NCBI RefSeq assembly: GCF_030272615.1 | Contig: NC_081410.1 | Span: 505,780,442 to 505,844,441, forward strand | Direction of reading: 5' to 3' | DNA: 64,000 nt | Origin: Cryptomeria japonica | Taxonomy: Eukaryota > Streptophyta > Pinopsida > Cupressales > Cupressaceae | Shown here: positions 23,905 through 34,847 of the stretch, one piece after another | Numbering within the stretch: position 1 is the stretch's first letter | Layout of the letters: every line of letters begins with the position of its first letter | Notes under the pieces: generated by a model | What the model was told of the DNA's origin: nothing | The model's input: the letters and a program-made list of their open reading frames with translations, nothing else | Database searches by the model: none | Program-made: the position numbers and the translations under genes

Positions 23905-24666
23905 CTAGGTTTGAGTTGCAGGGGCATTGAAAGTGGGCAAAAAGGAAGTAGTCCATCCCGTGACTTCATCCTGCACTGGTATGTTGAGGTCTGGAACCCT
24001 ATCTGTAGTCCGACCCCTTTCCATAGGTTGCGATATTTGCAAACAGGGGTCAAAATTTTCTATTTCCAAGATTTCCATTAGAGCCCCAACTTTAATTTTG
24101 ACTTTGTGTACAATGTGGTCATCCAATTGTCTGTCGAATTGATGCAAGCCGTTCTTCACATGGCGAAAATTTTGCCGTTCAAGGGCATGCTTTATTCGGT
24201 CATAGAGTACCATGTAAGCATGGAAAGATTGAATAAAGTGACATGGAAATAGGCCCCCAAGGAGAGTCGACCCCTGCCATAGATTATATTTTACCAGGGC
24301 TTCATGGAACGGGGCTGGGGGACACACATCTTGTCTTACCAATTTGAAGAAAACTAGTTCCAGCAAAGGAATAGATTGCAAGAGATCCAGAGCATTTGAT
24401 AGAAAGGAACTAAGAAGTTGATGGGGATACAAAATCCTTTTAGCTTGTGGGGATAACATATCCTCACCGATGAAGTCTTTGACAACTCTTCTCAATTGTG
24501 GATTGTGTAATAGAAAAAGTTGGTCGAGGTCCCTGTCATTGATGTTTCCATGAAAAGCCACCGAAGGTTCTGGAATTTGCATTGAAATCCGATCATTCCA
24601 TGGCATATACTCCCAGTGAATTTGCCTGCATCCTCCGCAAGAACTATTTTCCATATTGCAGAGCAC
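23905..24666 (-). CDS. Intact 253-codon ORF 3' of the LINE RNase H, unknown function
   Basis: An uninterrupted minus-strand ORF starts MLCNMENSSCGGCRQIHWEY and stops at 23905. It lies about 350 nt downstream of the RNase H domain and about 550 nt before the poly(A), inside the same insertion. The N-terminus is Cys-rich (CNMENSSCGGC); the middle is Leu/His-rich and probably helical; the end is Pro/Thr-rich (RVPDLNIPVQDEVTG). I do not recognise the family. It may be a genuine third ORF of this LINE lineage, transduced 3' sequence, or a chance ORF. It is longer than chance would often give in this AT-rich DNA. Confidence 0.45.
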   Translation of the reverse strand: MLCNMENSSCGGCRQIHWEYMPWNDRISMQIPEPSVAFHGNINDRDLDQLFLLHNPQLRRVVKDFIGEDMLSPQAKRILYPHQLLSSFLSNALDLLQSIPLLELVFFKLVRQDVCPPAPFHEALVKYNLWQGSTLLGGLFPCHFIQSFHAYMVLYDRIKHALERQNFRHVKNGLHQFDRQLDDHIVHKVKIKVGALMEILEIENFDPCLQISQPMERGRTTDRVPDLNIPVQDEVTGWTTSFLPTFNAPATQT

Positions 24667-25020
24667 TATGATACTTCAAAAATTTAAATTTTTGAAAATT
24701 TCAGCTGAGAATTGTGTGTGTAAGAGTAGGCTGGTTTCATTTTAAACAAAAATTACCATCTCAAAGTGCAATAAATGATTAGATTTTAGGATCATGTTTG
24801 CGATCCTTGCATTAATTTAGTGATCGTAATATAGTCGAGGGGATGTGTGAGAGGCCTAAGTCTATTTTGCCCCATGTGAAGTGACGTATTGAGAATCCCC
24901 GGGTACTTTGCACTAAAGTTCCATACATACCATCTACAAAATGCATTTAAAAGCATAAATGCAAGTGTCCTGTCAGCCTTCTTGTTCACCGGCACCGGTT
25001 ATGTGCTTGCATGCGAGTAT

Positions 25021-25562
25021 TTAATAGGAATTAGCTTGTGATAAGAGTGTTGTACTTTCCTTTTGTACTAGTTCGAGCAATTTGGGAAAAGAAGACAGTT
25101 TAGTAGAAATTGCGATCGACTCCACAAAAATGCCATCACAACCCATGTTTGATAACAATTCAGCAACAGAGTTGCCCTCTCTTAGTGTGTGACTGACAGA
25201 GTAGTCCAAAAAAGTGTCGAGAAGATCCAAAGTATGCTTTTGAACATAAGATAGCTGCCAGGTCTTAAATCTTTTCGAGGTAATTGAGTTGATAATGACT
25301 AAAGAATCCCCTTCTATGTGTATATTGGAGAGGCCACACTTCCTTGCTAACACCAGACCGGTAAGTAAGGCATTTATTTTGCCAAGTTATTCGTACCCGG
25401 AGGGATGGGTGAAGCTTGGAAAGCACGCATTTTGCCAAAATGGTCTCGTATGCAAACTCCAATTCCTGATTTCCCTGGATTTCCATGAGAAGAGCCATCA
25501 AAGTTGATCTTAAAAAAAATTGGAGCTAGGGGTGTCCATTTTATGGATGACCTGTCTTTCAC
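25021..25562 (-). pseudogene. LINE RNase H-like domain (RVT_3 type), frameshifted
   Basis: The minus strand reads WTPLAPIFFKINFDGSSHGN then PGKSGIGVCIRD, the start of the RNase H fold with its first catalytic Asp (FDGS). After a 1-nt frameshift near 25378 come NALLTGLVLARKCG, IHIEGDSLVIIN (catalytic Asp in GDS) and SHTLREGNSVAELLSNMG, where the usual final Asp of NxxAD is Glu. The second catalytic position (normally the Glu of AEAxAL) reads GKINALL. In plant L1-like LINEs this domain follows reverse transcriptase and degrades template RNA. The copy is truncated and inactive. Confidence 0.85.
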
Positions 25563-25846
25563 ATGGACTATAATTGTAAGAATTATTGTTGCTTTATATT
25601 GTAAATTCTTTCCTGAAAAGAGAGGATAAGAATAACATCTATCTTGAAAAAAGAGGATAAGATGATGTATCGCCCAAGTTAGATTAGGAGTTGAAATTTG
25701 TATCCTATTTTAGTGAGGTAGAGTAACAAGTTAAAGGGGGAGCCTCCCCTTAGAAGAATAGGAGAGATTCAATCTTGTGTTGTGGTGGTTGAAGCCACAA
25801 TTTTGTAAATTCACCTACTCTACAAAATTTTCAACCAACAGTTTTT

Positions 25847-27357
25847 TGGAGTTACCAAAAGAAGTATGTCCATCAACTGAAATATTTCCCTCATCAAGAA
25901 GGTCTTGTATCACATGTCAAAGTTTATTGAAACTATTAGTCTTATGACCCTTGTGTTTATGATAGTCACAAAAGTGATCATCATTCCACCATGGGGGTTT
26001 GACTTATGGATTGTATTCTCTCATCTCAGGCAACGTTATAAAATCATTTTCAAGGAGTTCCTCGATGCCAACTCGAGCAGTTGTCCCAATGGTTTAAAAT
26101 ATTGTTTAGGGAAGCTTCTTTATTTCTATTTTTCTTTATTTGAAGATGAACCTTTAAGGTTGTAAATAGATGATGATGTTTTAGCATTTTTCACGTCAAT
26201 GGCTCTGTCATTAGTTCCACATTATTGTTCTTATCCCAAAAGGGTTTTTTGTGGTTTGAACTTGATCCTTTGTGATCTTTATCATTGTTTATCTGTATAT
26301 TACTATCATCGATAAGGTTTTGTTTGATTTGAAATCCCATGTCTATGACCTCATCAAAGGTGTCCAAACAATTGAGGCAAAGTTATCTTCCAATTTCCTT
26401 GTTCAAACTACAACAAAAGAGATCAACAAGTTGCTTATTAGGAGTGTCGTAAGGTGCTCTTTTCGTTAAATGTCTCCATCTTTGCAAAAATGATACAAAG
26501 GATTCTCCTTGTTTTTATTTGGTATTGAAGAGGTCCATCATGGTCACCTCATGTTTGCAGTTTTAAGCATAGATGTGAGATAAACTTATCAACCAATTCT
26601 TGGAAATATTTGATTATTGGAGGTAATTGGGAAAACCATTCCATAGTACCTCCTCCAAGACTACGAGGGAATAGTCTCATAAGGTATGTTTCATCCACTA
26701 CAAATTCTAAGGTATCGGTGCAAAATTCTTTCAAGTGATATGTAGGATCCCCTTTTCCTCTATACTTATCCAGTTTCAATATCTCCCAATGACTAGGAAA
26801 AGGTAAATTAGAATGCTCCGATCAAAAGGATAGGGACATATGTCCTCAATAGAAAACTTGTGTGATGATGCCTTCTTATTCTTGAGAGTGTCTAACTCTT
26901 GTCTCAATGCTCTCAATTCACTCAAAATGGGATCATTGGTAGGTATAGGTTTTGGTGTTTTCATAGACCTCTTATACCTTGGTTGCAAGTAGAAAGGTCT
27001 ATGATCTTTTATCCTCTCATCATTGTTTGTCTTTGTAGTTTTAGATTCAATATCTCTCAATTTTTCATTAACTATGAGCAACGATATGTCAAAATCAGGT
27101 GGCAATTTAATTCCCTCATTAGCAAGGGCTTTGAAGTATGCTCATGGATCACATTTAACCACCTCTATAAGAATTTTAGTAAATCTATGATCATGATACG
27201 CTTTGTCAACAGTGGACTGAGTCATTTCTTCATCACTCATTTTGCTTGTGTCAGTAGTCACACCGCTAAAGTGTTCTTCTTCCTCAAAATCAATAAGGTT
27301 GTCTCCATCTTGAAACAGACGATTTTTAATCATTTTGATTCTCATGTTAGGAAACAT
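25847..27357 (-). pseudogene. Element 2 gag with retrotransposon gag (capsid) domain
   Basis: The minus-strand frame starts MFPNMRIKMIKN at 27357. It continues with a stop near 27142 and frameshifts through 27105-26776 (PPDFDISLLIVNEKL; a Lys/Arg/Pro-rich linker; SELRALRQELDTLKN coiled coil). At 26779-26549 comes the hallmark LDKYRGKGDPTYHLKEF ... YLMRLFPRSLGGGTMEWFSQ ... ELVDKFISH, the capsid-type Retrotrans_gag domain of Ty3/gypsy elements. Further decayed sequence runs to 25847 (DYHKHKGHKTNSF, NISVDGHTSFGNSKK). Gag would form the virus-like particle. The frame joins the protease at 17531 once element E is removed. Confidence 0.82.
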
Positions 27358-28396
27358 AAGCGATTGTTCTGATCTTTGGCCTAGGCCTAGTGCTATGACA
27401 ATGTATGAGACTTGGGATGGAATTCAAACCCCAAAAATGTAGACTCAACTATATGATAGGATACTTATGATATGAGGCTCTAAATGAGGTACTGACGACC
27501 AACAGTGAACCTAATATAATAAAATGCAAGGATTCAAGGCAAATCTAGATCTGAATGAAATTGTGATGCAAGTTGTTACTTGTGCTATGATACAAGGTGT
27601 TACTTGTGTTACAAGTGATCAAGAGAGGGTGTGCTAAGTAGGAGATGATGAACTCCAAGCAGACTACCCAACTCAAAGATGCCAAAATGTTCCCTAACTT
27701 GAGGATGATGTTCCTCAATTGATACGGGATGATTGATAGCCAATGTTTGTTTCCAAACCTTTTAAGAGCGACCTAAATGCAAGGCTAAGATTTGTTTGAA
27801 CAATGAATGAGTGCAAGGACTGAATATGTAATGAGATGAAGCAATCTAAAGGATGCAAAGACTAAAAAATGTGGTGCAAGAACTGAATGTATGATTGAAT
27901 GGGATGATCCTAAAGACGTAAAGGACTAGGCATGACTAAGTGAGATATGCAAGGGTTAAAAGTGCGACTAGGTGGAATGATGCGACTATGCAAGGACCTA
28001 AAAGGTGTGGCAAGCTAGAATGATGTGACTTGTGAAAGGACCTAAAAAGATCAAAATTAAAAAAATGATATCCCAATACAAGTGGAAGAGATGTCTCTAC
28101 AAGATTACTATTATTGGGAGATAAGATGGTTGAATGTATTCTCCTCTATTATGTGCTTGTGATAAGGCTCTTCTAAAAAAGAAAGCTTATGATCTCAAGG
28201 GTTCAGGTTCAAATTCTATTATAAGACTATTTTGGAAGTCTCGATATCGTTGTAAAAATGTATGATGCTTCAACAAAAGTTTACGGTTTTTGTATACGAA
28301 GTGTCTCATCTTTTGAATAAACTTTGGGTTGCACTACTTTTTCCTAGGACAATGTTATATGGACTTCTTCATGAACTTGTGGGATTTCTGGATGTG
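27358..28396 (-). other. Element 2 leader (distal part) with degenerate GCAAGGAC repeats
   Basis: No ORF of note. Between about 27775 and 28050 the motif (A)TGCAAGGACTNAAN recurs in seven or more degenerate copies, about 25-50 bp apart. The rest is AT-rich untranslated leader. Confidence 0.45.
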
Positions 28397-28401
28397 TGAC
28401 A

Positions 28402-29086
28402 TGTTGGAATCAATGAACACTGAGAGGGGGGGGCAATCAGTGTTTTGCAATTAACAACTTTCTTAAACTGATTCTTAAACCACCAGATGCAAAATAATAA
28501 AAGTGAAATGCAAAAGCTTAACACACACAAGCACAAAACCATAACAGCAAAATTTTTACGTGGAAACCTGGAAAGGGAAAAAACACAATGGGATTGAGAC
28601 CAACAATATTATAATACTGTGATTAGGAGTACAATAATATTACAAGGGAATGCACATGCATTCAGGCACATTGCCTAGAGCTCACTGCTCAATTACAAAC
28701 AAGAGGGATACAACCCTAGAGGACCCACTATCCTACAAATGATTTATAATAACAAGAATATATGAACTGATGAGTGGCATCTAATAATGCCAAAATACAG
28801 TTCTAGTTAAGCACAAAGTGTCTGTCTTCCACTGTTCTGACAAATTGTTCTATTTTGCTTGTTCAGTCATATACCTGAACACAAATATGTGCACCGATGC
28901 TCATACTCTCTTTGAACATCAATATACATCCATACCCATGCTCAAAATGATCAAATAGATCGGTCTTATATATCCACACCACTTGATTAGGTCTACTTCA
29001 AAATATTTTCAAAACATGAAACGTGTAACAATAAGTTGGGTCAATCCGATTAAAAATCCATATGTGGACCTAAACAAATTGGTAAT
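28402..29086 (-). repeat. Element 4 3' LTR, distal part
   Basis: Starts (plus) TGTTGGAATCAATGAACACT, the reverse complement of the end of the element 7 LTR. It is collinear with 40622-41253 and breaks at GTAAT (29082-29086), where element 3 is inserted; it resumes at 35589. Confidence 0.85.
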
Positions 29087-29864
29087 TGTTGGCAAATGCA
29101 CACTCCAATGAGATATTGTAGGTGATTGAAGGTTTTGTCATTGATGGCAACCTTCCAATCCTATGACACCGACAAGACAATTTACCGGCACCAGTAATGA
29201 TAGACTCTACACCGACAGTGAAAGGAAGTATACCGGCACCCAAGCCGACAGAAATTTTGTTTATAATATATTTTGTAATTAATTATAAAATCATTATAAG
29301 CTGACTTGGCAAGTTGTAAAGTGACTCATATATGTATGAGATCATTATATAACATTTAAAAAAAAAAGGAATTAGATAGGCGAAATAAGGCAGACCTATT
29401 ATGCGAATTATAGGTTAAGGGTTTATGTATGAAGCAGAGCTAAAACCGGTACTGGATCTAGCATAGTAGATGCTATTTTGAAGCATTACAAGACATTGGA
29501 TTTGCATAATCCATTTTGTAAGTCAGTGAGACTTCCCATTTTGTAATTGAGCAGTGAGCTTTAGGCACTTGGCCTTCCTGCATGTGCAGGCCCCTATTGT
29601 AGCAGTAATATTCTCTTATTGGCCAGTAAGTGAATATTGTGGGTCACAAATCCCACCGAGGTTTTTCCCACACCGGGTTTCCTCGTTAAACTACTGTGTT
29701 ATGGTGTTCTTTTCATGTGGTTGATGTTATCTCTATTTATTGCATTACTTTTTGTTTACTGGTATACAGTATTGATATGCCTTACATGTTTTAAGTTAAG
29801 AAAATTATCAAACCGGGTAGATACTGATTCACCCCCCCTCTCAGTATCTTTGGGAATCCTAACA
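29087..29864 (+). repeat. Element 3 5' LTR (778 bp)
   Basis: Begins TGTTGGCAAATGCACACTCC and ends GGGAATCCTAACA. Compared with the right LTR it lacks about 15 bp in the repeat-rich U3 (ACCGACACATAGAAC-like). It carries the CATTGATGGCAAC motif 50 nt in and the CCCACACCGGGTTTCCTCGT block and C-tract typical of this LTR group. Confidence 0.92.
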
Positions 29865-29880
29865 ATTGGTATCAAAGCCT
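29865..29880 (+). other. Primer binding site of element 3 (tRNA-Met type)
   Basis: ATTGGTATCAAAGCCT follows the LTR end directly. It matches TGGTATCAGAGC, the site complementary to initiator tRNA-Met used by plant copia/Sirevirus elements, with one G-to-A change. Confidence 0.88.
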
Positions 29881-29935
29881 GGTCCTCTATTTTCAGAAGC
29901 CTAATAGCTTGAGGAAGTTCTTGACACCGGTAGAG

Positions 29936-31045
29936 ATGGAAAAATTGATGAAGCAATTAGAAGCAGCTCTCTCAGACTATGATACAAAAAAGTTGAAAAA
30001 TATCAAACTTGAAGATGATCTAAAAGTTGCACAGGATATTATTCAAGCACTTCAAGAAAATCTTACCATTGCAAGAAACAAGAGAAGAGAACTTTGTGAA
30101 AAGATGCAAAATGAGAATGATGAAAAGGAAACTCTTAGTGATCTGATGAATAAGCTGAAACAAGAAAACATGACAACAAAGAATGAGATGTAGGATATGA
30201 CTATGAGATTTTGTAAAGAAATTGAAGATAGAAAGAAGAATGAAGAAGACTTGACTAGAAGACTGAATGATGCTGCAAATGAAAACACAAGACTTAGTTA
30301 TGAAAATGATATGTTGAAGATAGATCTGATGCATGCACAAAATAACTCAAATGAACTCATGAGACAGAAAGGTATCTTGGAAAGAGAACTGGATACTGCA
30401 AATCAGAACAAAGAAAAATTCAAGAAAAGCTCAGAAGAACTTGGTGACTTGTTGAAGAATCAAAAACCTAATGGTGACACTAATGGCCTTGGCTTTGAAG
30501 CTGAGGAAAGCTCCAGTACTGCAAACACACATGATCATAGCAAACCAGTAAGACAACCTACTGCTTATAAATTTTATGGCAAATGCTTTAATTGTAACAA
30601 ATATGGTCATAGAGAAAATCAATGTAGATCTATAAATTATCAGAGCACTAATACACCCACCAGTCAATGTTCCAAATGCAACAAAGTTGGTCATAATTCA
30701 GAAAATTTCAGAATGAATGTAAGATGTTATGTTTGTGGAAGATTTGGACACTTATCTAATCAGTGTAGAACACAAACTGACATAGGATATGCGAAAGCTA
30801 TCTAGAAAAATAATGTGACCTATTATGCTTGCAATAAGATTGGACATATTGCAAAATTTTGCAGAAGTAAGGCATCACTGACAAGTAATAATGGTGCTAG
30901 TTTGAAAGGTAAAGAAAAGGTTGAAGAGGTAAAGCAAGAATTCTCAAAACAATGGATTAGAAAGTCAGATCTAAATGTTGATAGGAATTCTCCTCCACCG
31001 GTAGAACAGAATAACACTCCACCGACAGGAGACTCTTCATCTAAC
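29936..31045 (+). pseudogene. Element 3 ORF1: coiled coil plus CCHC zinc knuckles (gag-like)
   Basis: From the first ATG (29936, MEKLMKQLEAAL) the first 180 or so residues are a heptad-like Lys/Glu/Leu coiled coil. Then come the knuckles CFNCNKYGHRENQC, CSKCNKVGHNSENF (last Cys lost), CYVCGRFGHLSNQC and YYACNKIGHIAKFC (first Cys replaced). A Pro-rich end stops at about 31045. Stops interrupt at 30193 and 30805. The frame is open upstream to 29828, through TTG at 29909 and the primer site. It probably corresponds to the C-terminal part of a Sirevirus Gag that binds RNA; no capsid domain precedes it. Element 5 has an intact version. Confidence 0.85.
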
Positions 31046-31354
31046 TGAAGAAAATTCCTTTGAGGGTTTAGCAACCAAATGTGAAACATGCTATTATTCC
31101 CTTGGTTGATGGTGAGAAGTTGAAATTACTTCTATACCAATAGATAAGTTAAGTCATTACTTAACCGGCAAGCATTAAATGTGGTGGTTGGGAAAATTAA
31201 CATTACAAAACAAGTGTTTTGGCTCCATTTTCATTTCACCGAGCATTCAAATCTTCGAGAGCGCGAAAATTCCTAAGCGAAGGCATTCCAAGCAAAGAAG
31301 TGAAGCAATTCATCAAGCAATCATTCCTTAAGGCAGATAAAGGTATTTATAACC

Positions 31355-34300
31355 ATGGCTTCTTCATCTGTTCCTGAATTCATTGCAAACCCTACTGTTG
31401 TCGAAGTTGTTAAACGCCCTAGACCCGTATTCCAATTAGTTCTTGAAATTGCCAAGAAAGATGATAATATTGGTGCATTTTCCCAAATCCCTAAAGGAGT
31501 AGTTTTTTTTGAAGACCCTAGAATGTATATACATTGTCATATAGAGGAATTAGGTGATGAGGAAATTAAGAATATGTATAAATATGTAATTTGTGATGAA
31601 TCCGGAAATATCAAACTTGAACACAAGATAGTAGAAACCCTAGGTTTCACTGAAATTTTCACTATCCCGGATTTTCCCAAGGATGTTATAAGGATAGTAC
31701 TAAGTAGGGTACATGGTGCATTCTTCTGGTTGGACTCAGTTCGCAAAATCACAAAAGAAGCAGTAAAGGCTGTGATGGGGTTACCTTCCACTGGTAACAG
31801 ACCTGATATAACAAAAAAGGTCTCAAATGACCTAGTGATTAACCTAACTGGTGCAACATCTGATAAGAGATCCTTAAGGGTAAATGATGTAATAGATATC
31901 AATGTCAGATTCATCAGTATGATATTAGGCTACAAAACCACACATGCAAATAGGTTAAACTCAGTTTCTAGCCTATGCATAAAGAGTGCCTATGACATGG
32001 TTAATGATAATGCAAAAATAGATGTGTGCGAATGGCTTAAAGATGAACTAATTGACAATTTGGGAAAGATAAAGAAAGACAAAAAGGGAACATTCAGATT
32101 TGGAAACCTACTTGTTTGTCTAATGCTACACATAACCAAACAAGTACCCAGTATCAGTAACAAAAATCTTGGTTTTGATATACCGGTAGGCAAACAGTTG
32201 TCAGATTTACTAAACAACATGGGAGAGAACAGAGAAAAGAACATAAATGAGTATTTTCAGGCACTGAAGGCCTAGATGAAGACCAGAGTCAGATTGTCAC
32301 AAGCAATTGTGAACAAGTATAAGGATGAAATCTATTTTGTTATAAAGAAGGATGAAATTTGGATGGAGGTAGTTATCCCAAGAACCATTTGGGTTACTAA
32401 AATGGGGTATGAAACTGATGACCACATAATAGAAACATATGCAAAAGCCCTCCTAGAAGCACCTAAGGAACCCAAAGAAGAGGTATTTGGCAGTGCTGAG
32501 ACTATTGAAAAACAAATTCAATCAAAGAAAAATGTTAAAAAGGTTGAAGCAACAGTTAGAAAAGGATCGAGGCAAACAAAAGCTATTAAGGAAGATGTAC
32601 TTAAACAAACTGGTATTACTAAAGATGAGTTAGAAGCACTTCAACCGGAAATTCACCTTTCACCGGTTGGAACTTCTTCAAAAAGTGACATACCAGCTGC
32701 ATTCAAAAGAGTTGTGAGAAAAAGGAAATCTTCACCTTCTCCTAGAAGAACAAGACAGAAACAACAGACAATAAGGCCCCCAACAAAGAAATTAACTCTG
32801 AAGAAGAAAAAGGTGACTCCTAAGAAGAAGTGTCTATAGCTCCTATTGATAAATTACTAGATGGAATTACTGAGGATGGTAAATTGAAAAATATCAGCAA
32901 AATGTATAACACATTATCAGATGATGACAAAGAGAAAGTAGAGAACAATGTAATATTGCACTTAGATATTTTAAAGAAATTTTTGATGCAAGTTGTTGAT
33001 GAAATACCGACAGATCTCTACAACAGACTTGAAGCTAGGAGAGTAGGTATTATTGAACTTGATAAGAAAATAAAAATTGAAAAATTACTTGCAGTACATC
33101 CTGTCAACTCACCTGATGAGATAGATAAATTGATCTCAGAGGCTAACCGGTCAGTATTTTCAATTGATCATCGAAATGTAGCACTAATGGTAGGGAGAGT
33201 GAATGAGGTAACAGAAGAAACAACTAATGCATGGGACATATTCCTTGTAGAGAAGGAAAAGTAGGAAGAGTATCGAATCCCTAAACCCATCAAGGTATAT
33301 CAAAAGGATAAGGGAAAAGGTAAGGTTGGTGGACCACCCAGCATAAAAATAACAGATAACTTATCCCCACCACCTCTAGGTACTCCACCGATAGTTACCA
33401 CTGACAATCAACCGGCTAGTGAGAGTATGGACATACCACATGAGGACACAAATCCTGATTCTGAGGTGTTATATATAATGAATATTGACACTCAGAAAGT
33501 CAATATTGTGGTAGATAAGGATTCAATAGGGAAAACAGATGTGGCAAATGAGCCACCGACAACAGATGGCACAAAAGGTAAACCGAAAGGTGACAACACT
33601 GAGAAACAGGTAGAGCAACAGGCTCCCTCACAACAACAGGTTCATGCAGAGATAGTGCCACTGGCAACAGCTGAGCAATCCAAACCTTTTCTTAAAGAAA
33701 TGCAAACACAAACTGACCTACCAAAGGTCACCACAAGCAAAGAAATTGCTCCCACTGATAGAATACAGATTGTTGGTTCTTCCAGTGCAGAAGTCAAACC
33801 AAAAAATGTGACAAAAGTTCTTTTGGATTCTATCAAGAAGATAACATAGTGTAGTTCACAAGCATACAAAGCAATTGATGACACAATTCCAATTTTGAAA
33901 ATGATAGCACCCAAGTGTAATGTAGATAATAAATATTCTTTGAATTAACTTGACACATTATCTAAGTATATTACTGACAACACTGTGACAGTTGAACAAA
34001 TAAATGAGGAAGCATTCAAGGAGAAACTAGAGAAGGAAAAACACAAATTCTTTGAAGAGGAAATAAAGAAGTGCATGAGACAATTTGACACTCTTTTACA
34101 GGCACTATGTAATACACTAAAAGAGTTTAAAATTTGTACAGAGATACATGCAAAACAAACTTCTTGACAGTAGATATAGACAAGAAGATTAGCAAGGTAC
34201 AGGAAAAAATAAATCAACTAGCTGATAATTTCATTAATTCATTTGAACCATTATCAGTTTTTGAGCAGAAAATAACAGGTTTTGAGGAGGAACTTCTGAA

Positions 34301-34558
34301 GTTGGAAAGAGAAAAGGAAAGGCAAAATATCTAAAATGGAGACTTAGTCCAAAATTGGACTACCTTGCCTCCTTAAGAAAATAGATATCTGAGGCTTTAA
34401 TTCAAGGACAGAAAACACCGGCACAACAAATGCAACACCTCACCGGTACAATTTAGAGGACAGAGGCCGCATTAAAAGATAGCAAATGGTTCACTAAGAG
34501 CCTGAATCTGGTATTGGCAGACCTTTGTCAGATTGTAACCAACCGGTTACAAGGATGA
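31355..34558 (+). pseudogene. Element 3 ORF2: conserved protein of unknown function, pol-less
   Basis: The ATG at 31355 opens MASSSVPEFIANPTVVEVVK; the final stop is at 34558, about 1,068 codons. The N-terminal 300 residues look globular (YIHCHIEELGDEEI, FFWLDSVRKITKEAVKAV, MILGYKTTHANRLNSVSS, FRFGNLLVCLMLHITKQVP). They are followed by a Lys/Arg-rich basic region (RKRKSSPSPRRTRQKQQ, KKKKVTPKKK; nuclear-signal-like), an acidic/Gln linker (VDTQKVNIVVDKD-like) and a C-terminal coiled coil. Stops or shifts occur near 32275, 32830, 33264, 33849, 33945 and 34165. No protease, integrase, RT or RNase H motif is present. Position and coiled coil recall the env-like ORF of Sireviruses, but that is a guess. 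Confidence 0.75.
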
Positions 34559-34599
34559 AGCTGGAAACCACACTCAATTGACACTTTGACAACCTTTGT

Positions 34600-34619
34600 C
34601 ATTGATGCCAAAGGGGGAG
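34600..34619 (+). promoter_or_regulatory. Upstream copy of the polypurine motif in element 3
   Basis: CATTGATGCCAAAGGGGGAG lies 161 nt upstream of the terminal tract and shares CCAAAGGGGGAG with it. The 8 nt before the purines are CATTGATG here but CATCAATG in the terminal copy, so the two can pair. Duplicated polypurine motifs are a known trait of Sireviruses. Confidence 0.8.
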
Positions 34620-34755
34620 TAGTGGTAATGAGAAAAATAATCAGAAAATGGATCATCAGCTCAAGGGGAGCACATATTTTTTTGGTACACAATTTTTGGT
34701 AAGACAATTTTGGCAGATTCTTTTTTATGACACTTTTTGGATTTTTCTCATGAGT

Positions 34756-34847
34756 GTTGCCATCAATGCCAAAGGGGGAGATTGTTGGAAAATGCACACT
34801 CCAATGAGATATTGTAGGTGATTGAAGGTTTTGTCATTGATGGCAAC
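34756..34847 (+). promoter_or_regulatory. PPT and LTR start enclosed by a perfect 13-nt complement (element 3)
   Basis: GTTGCCATCAATG (34756-34768) precedes the tract CCAAAGGGGGAGAT (34769-34782), then the LTR starts. CATTGATGGCAAC (34835-34847) is its exact reverse complement. In the RNA this would form a stem presenting the polypurine tract and the first 52 nt of U3 in the loop. The same arrangement is seen in elements 4, 5 and 6. Confidence 0.8.

Larger units (their letters stand above)
23343..25571 (-). mobile_element. 5'-truncated LINE with poly(A), inserted in element E
   Basis: A perfect 10-bp duplication AATTGTAAGA flanks the unit (23333-23342 and 25572-25581). On the minus strand the element ends in a 17-nt A tract (T17 at 23343-23359 on plus), the mark of target-primed reverse transcription. 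It starts inside an RNase H domain, so the endonuclease and reverse transcriptase part was lost by 5' truncation, as usual for plant L1-like elements. Confidence 0.92.
17516..25840 (+). mobile_element. Element E: inserted unit of unresolved class, with hairpin array and long decayed ORF
   Basis: A direct repeat GTTTTT (17510-17515 and 25841-25846) brackets this segment. Removing it rejoins element 2 coding sequence on the minus strand (...GNSKK + QGQRSDPD), which supports it as one insertion. Without the LINE it is about 6.1 kb. From left to right it has a hairpin array, plus-strand ORF remnants, ACTTTGTG repeats and a 3' end ...TTTTCAACCAACA. The right end looks LTR-like, but the left end lacks TG and I could not match two LTRs, so the class stays open. 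Confidence 0.65.
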
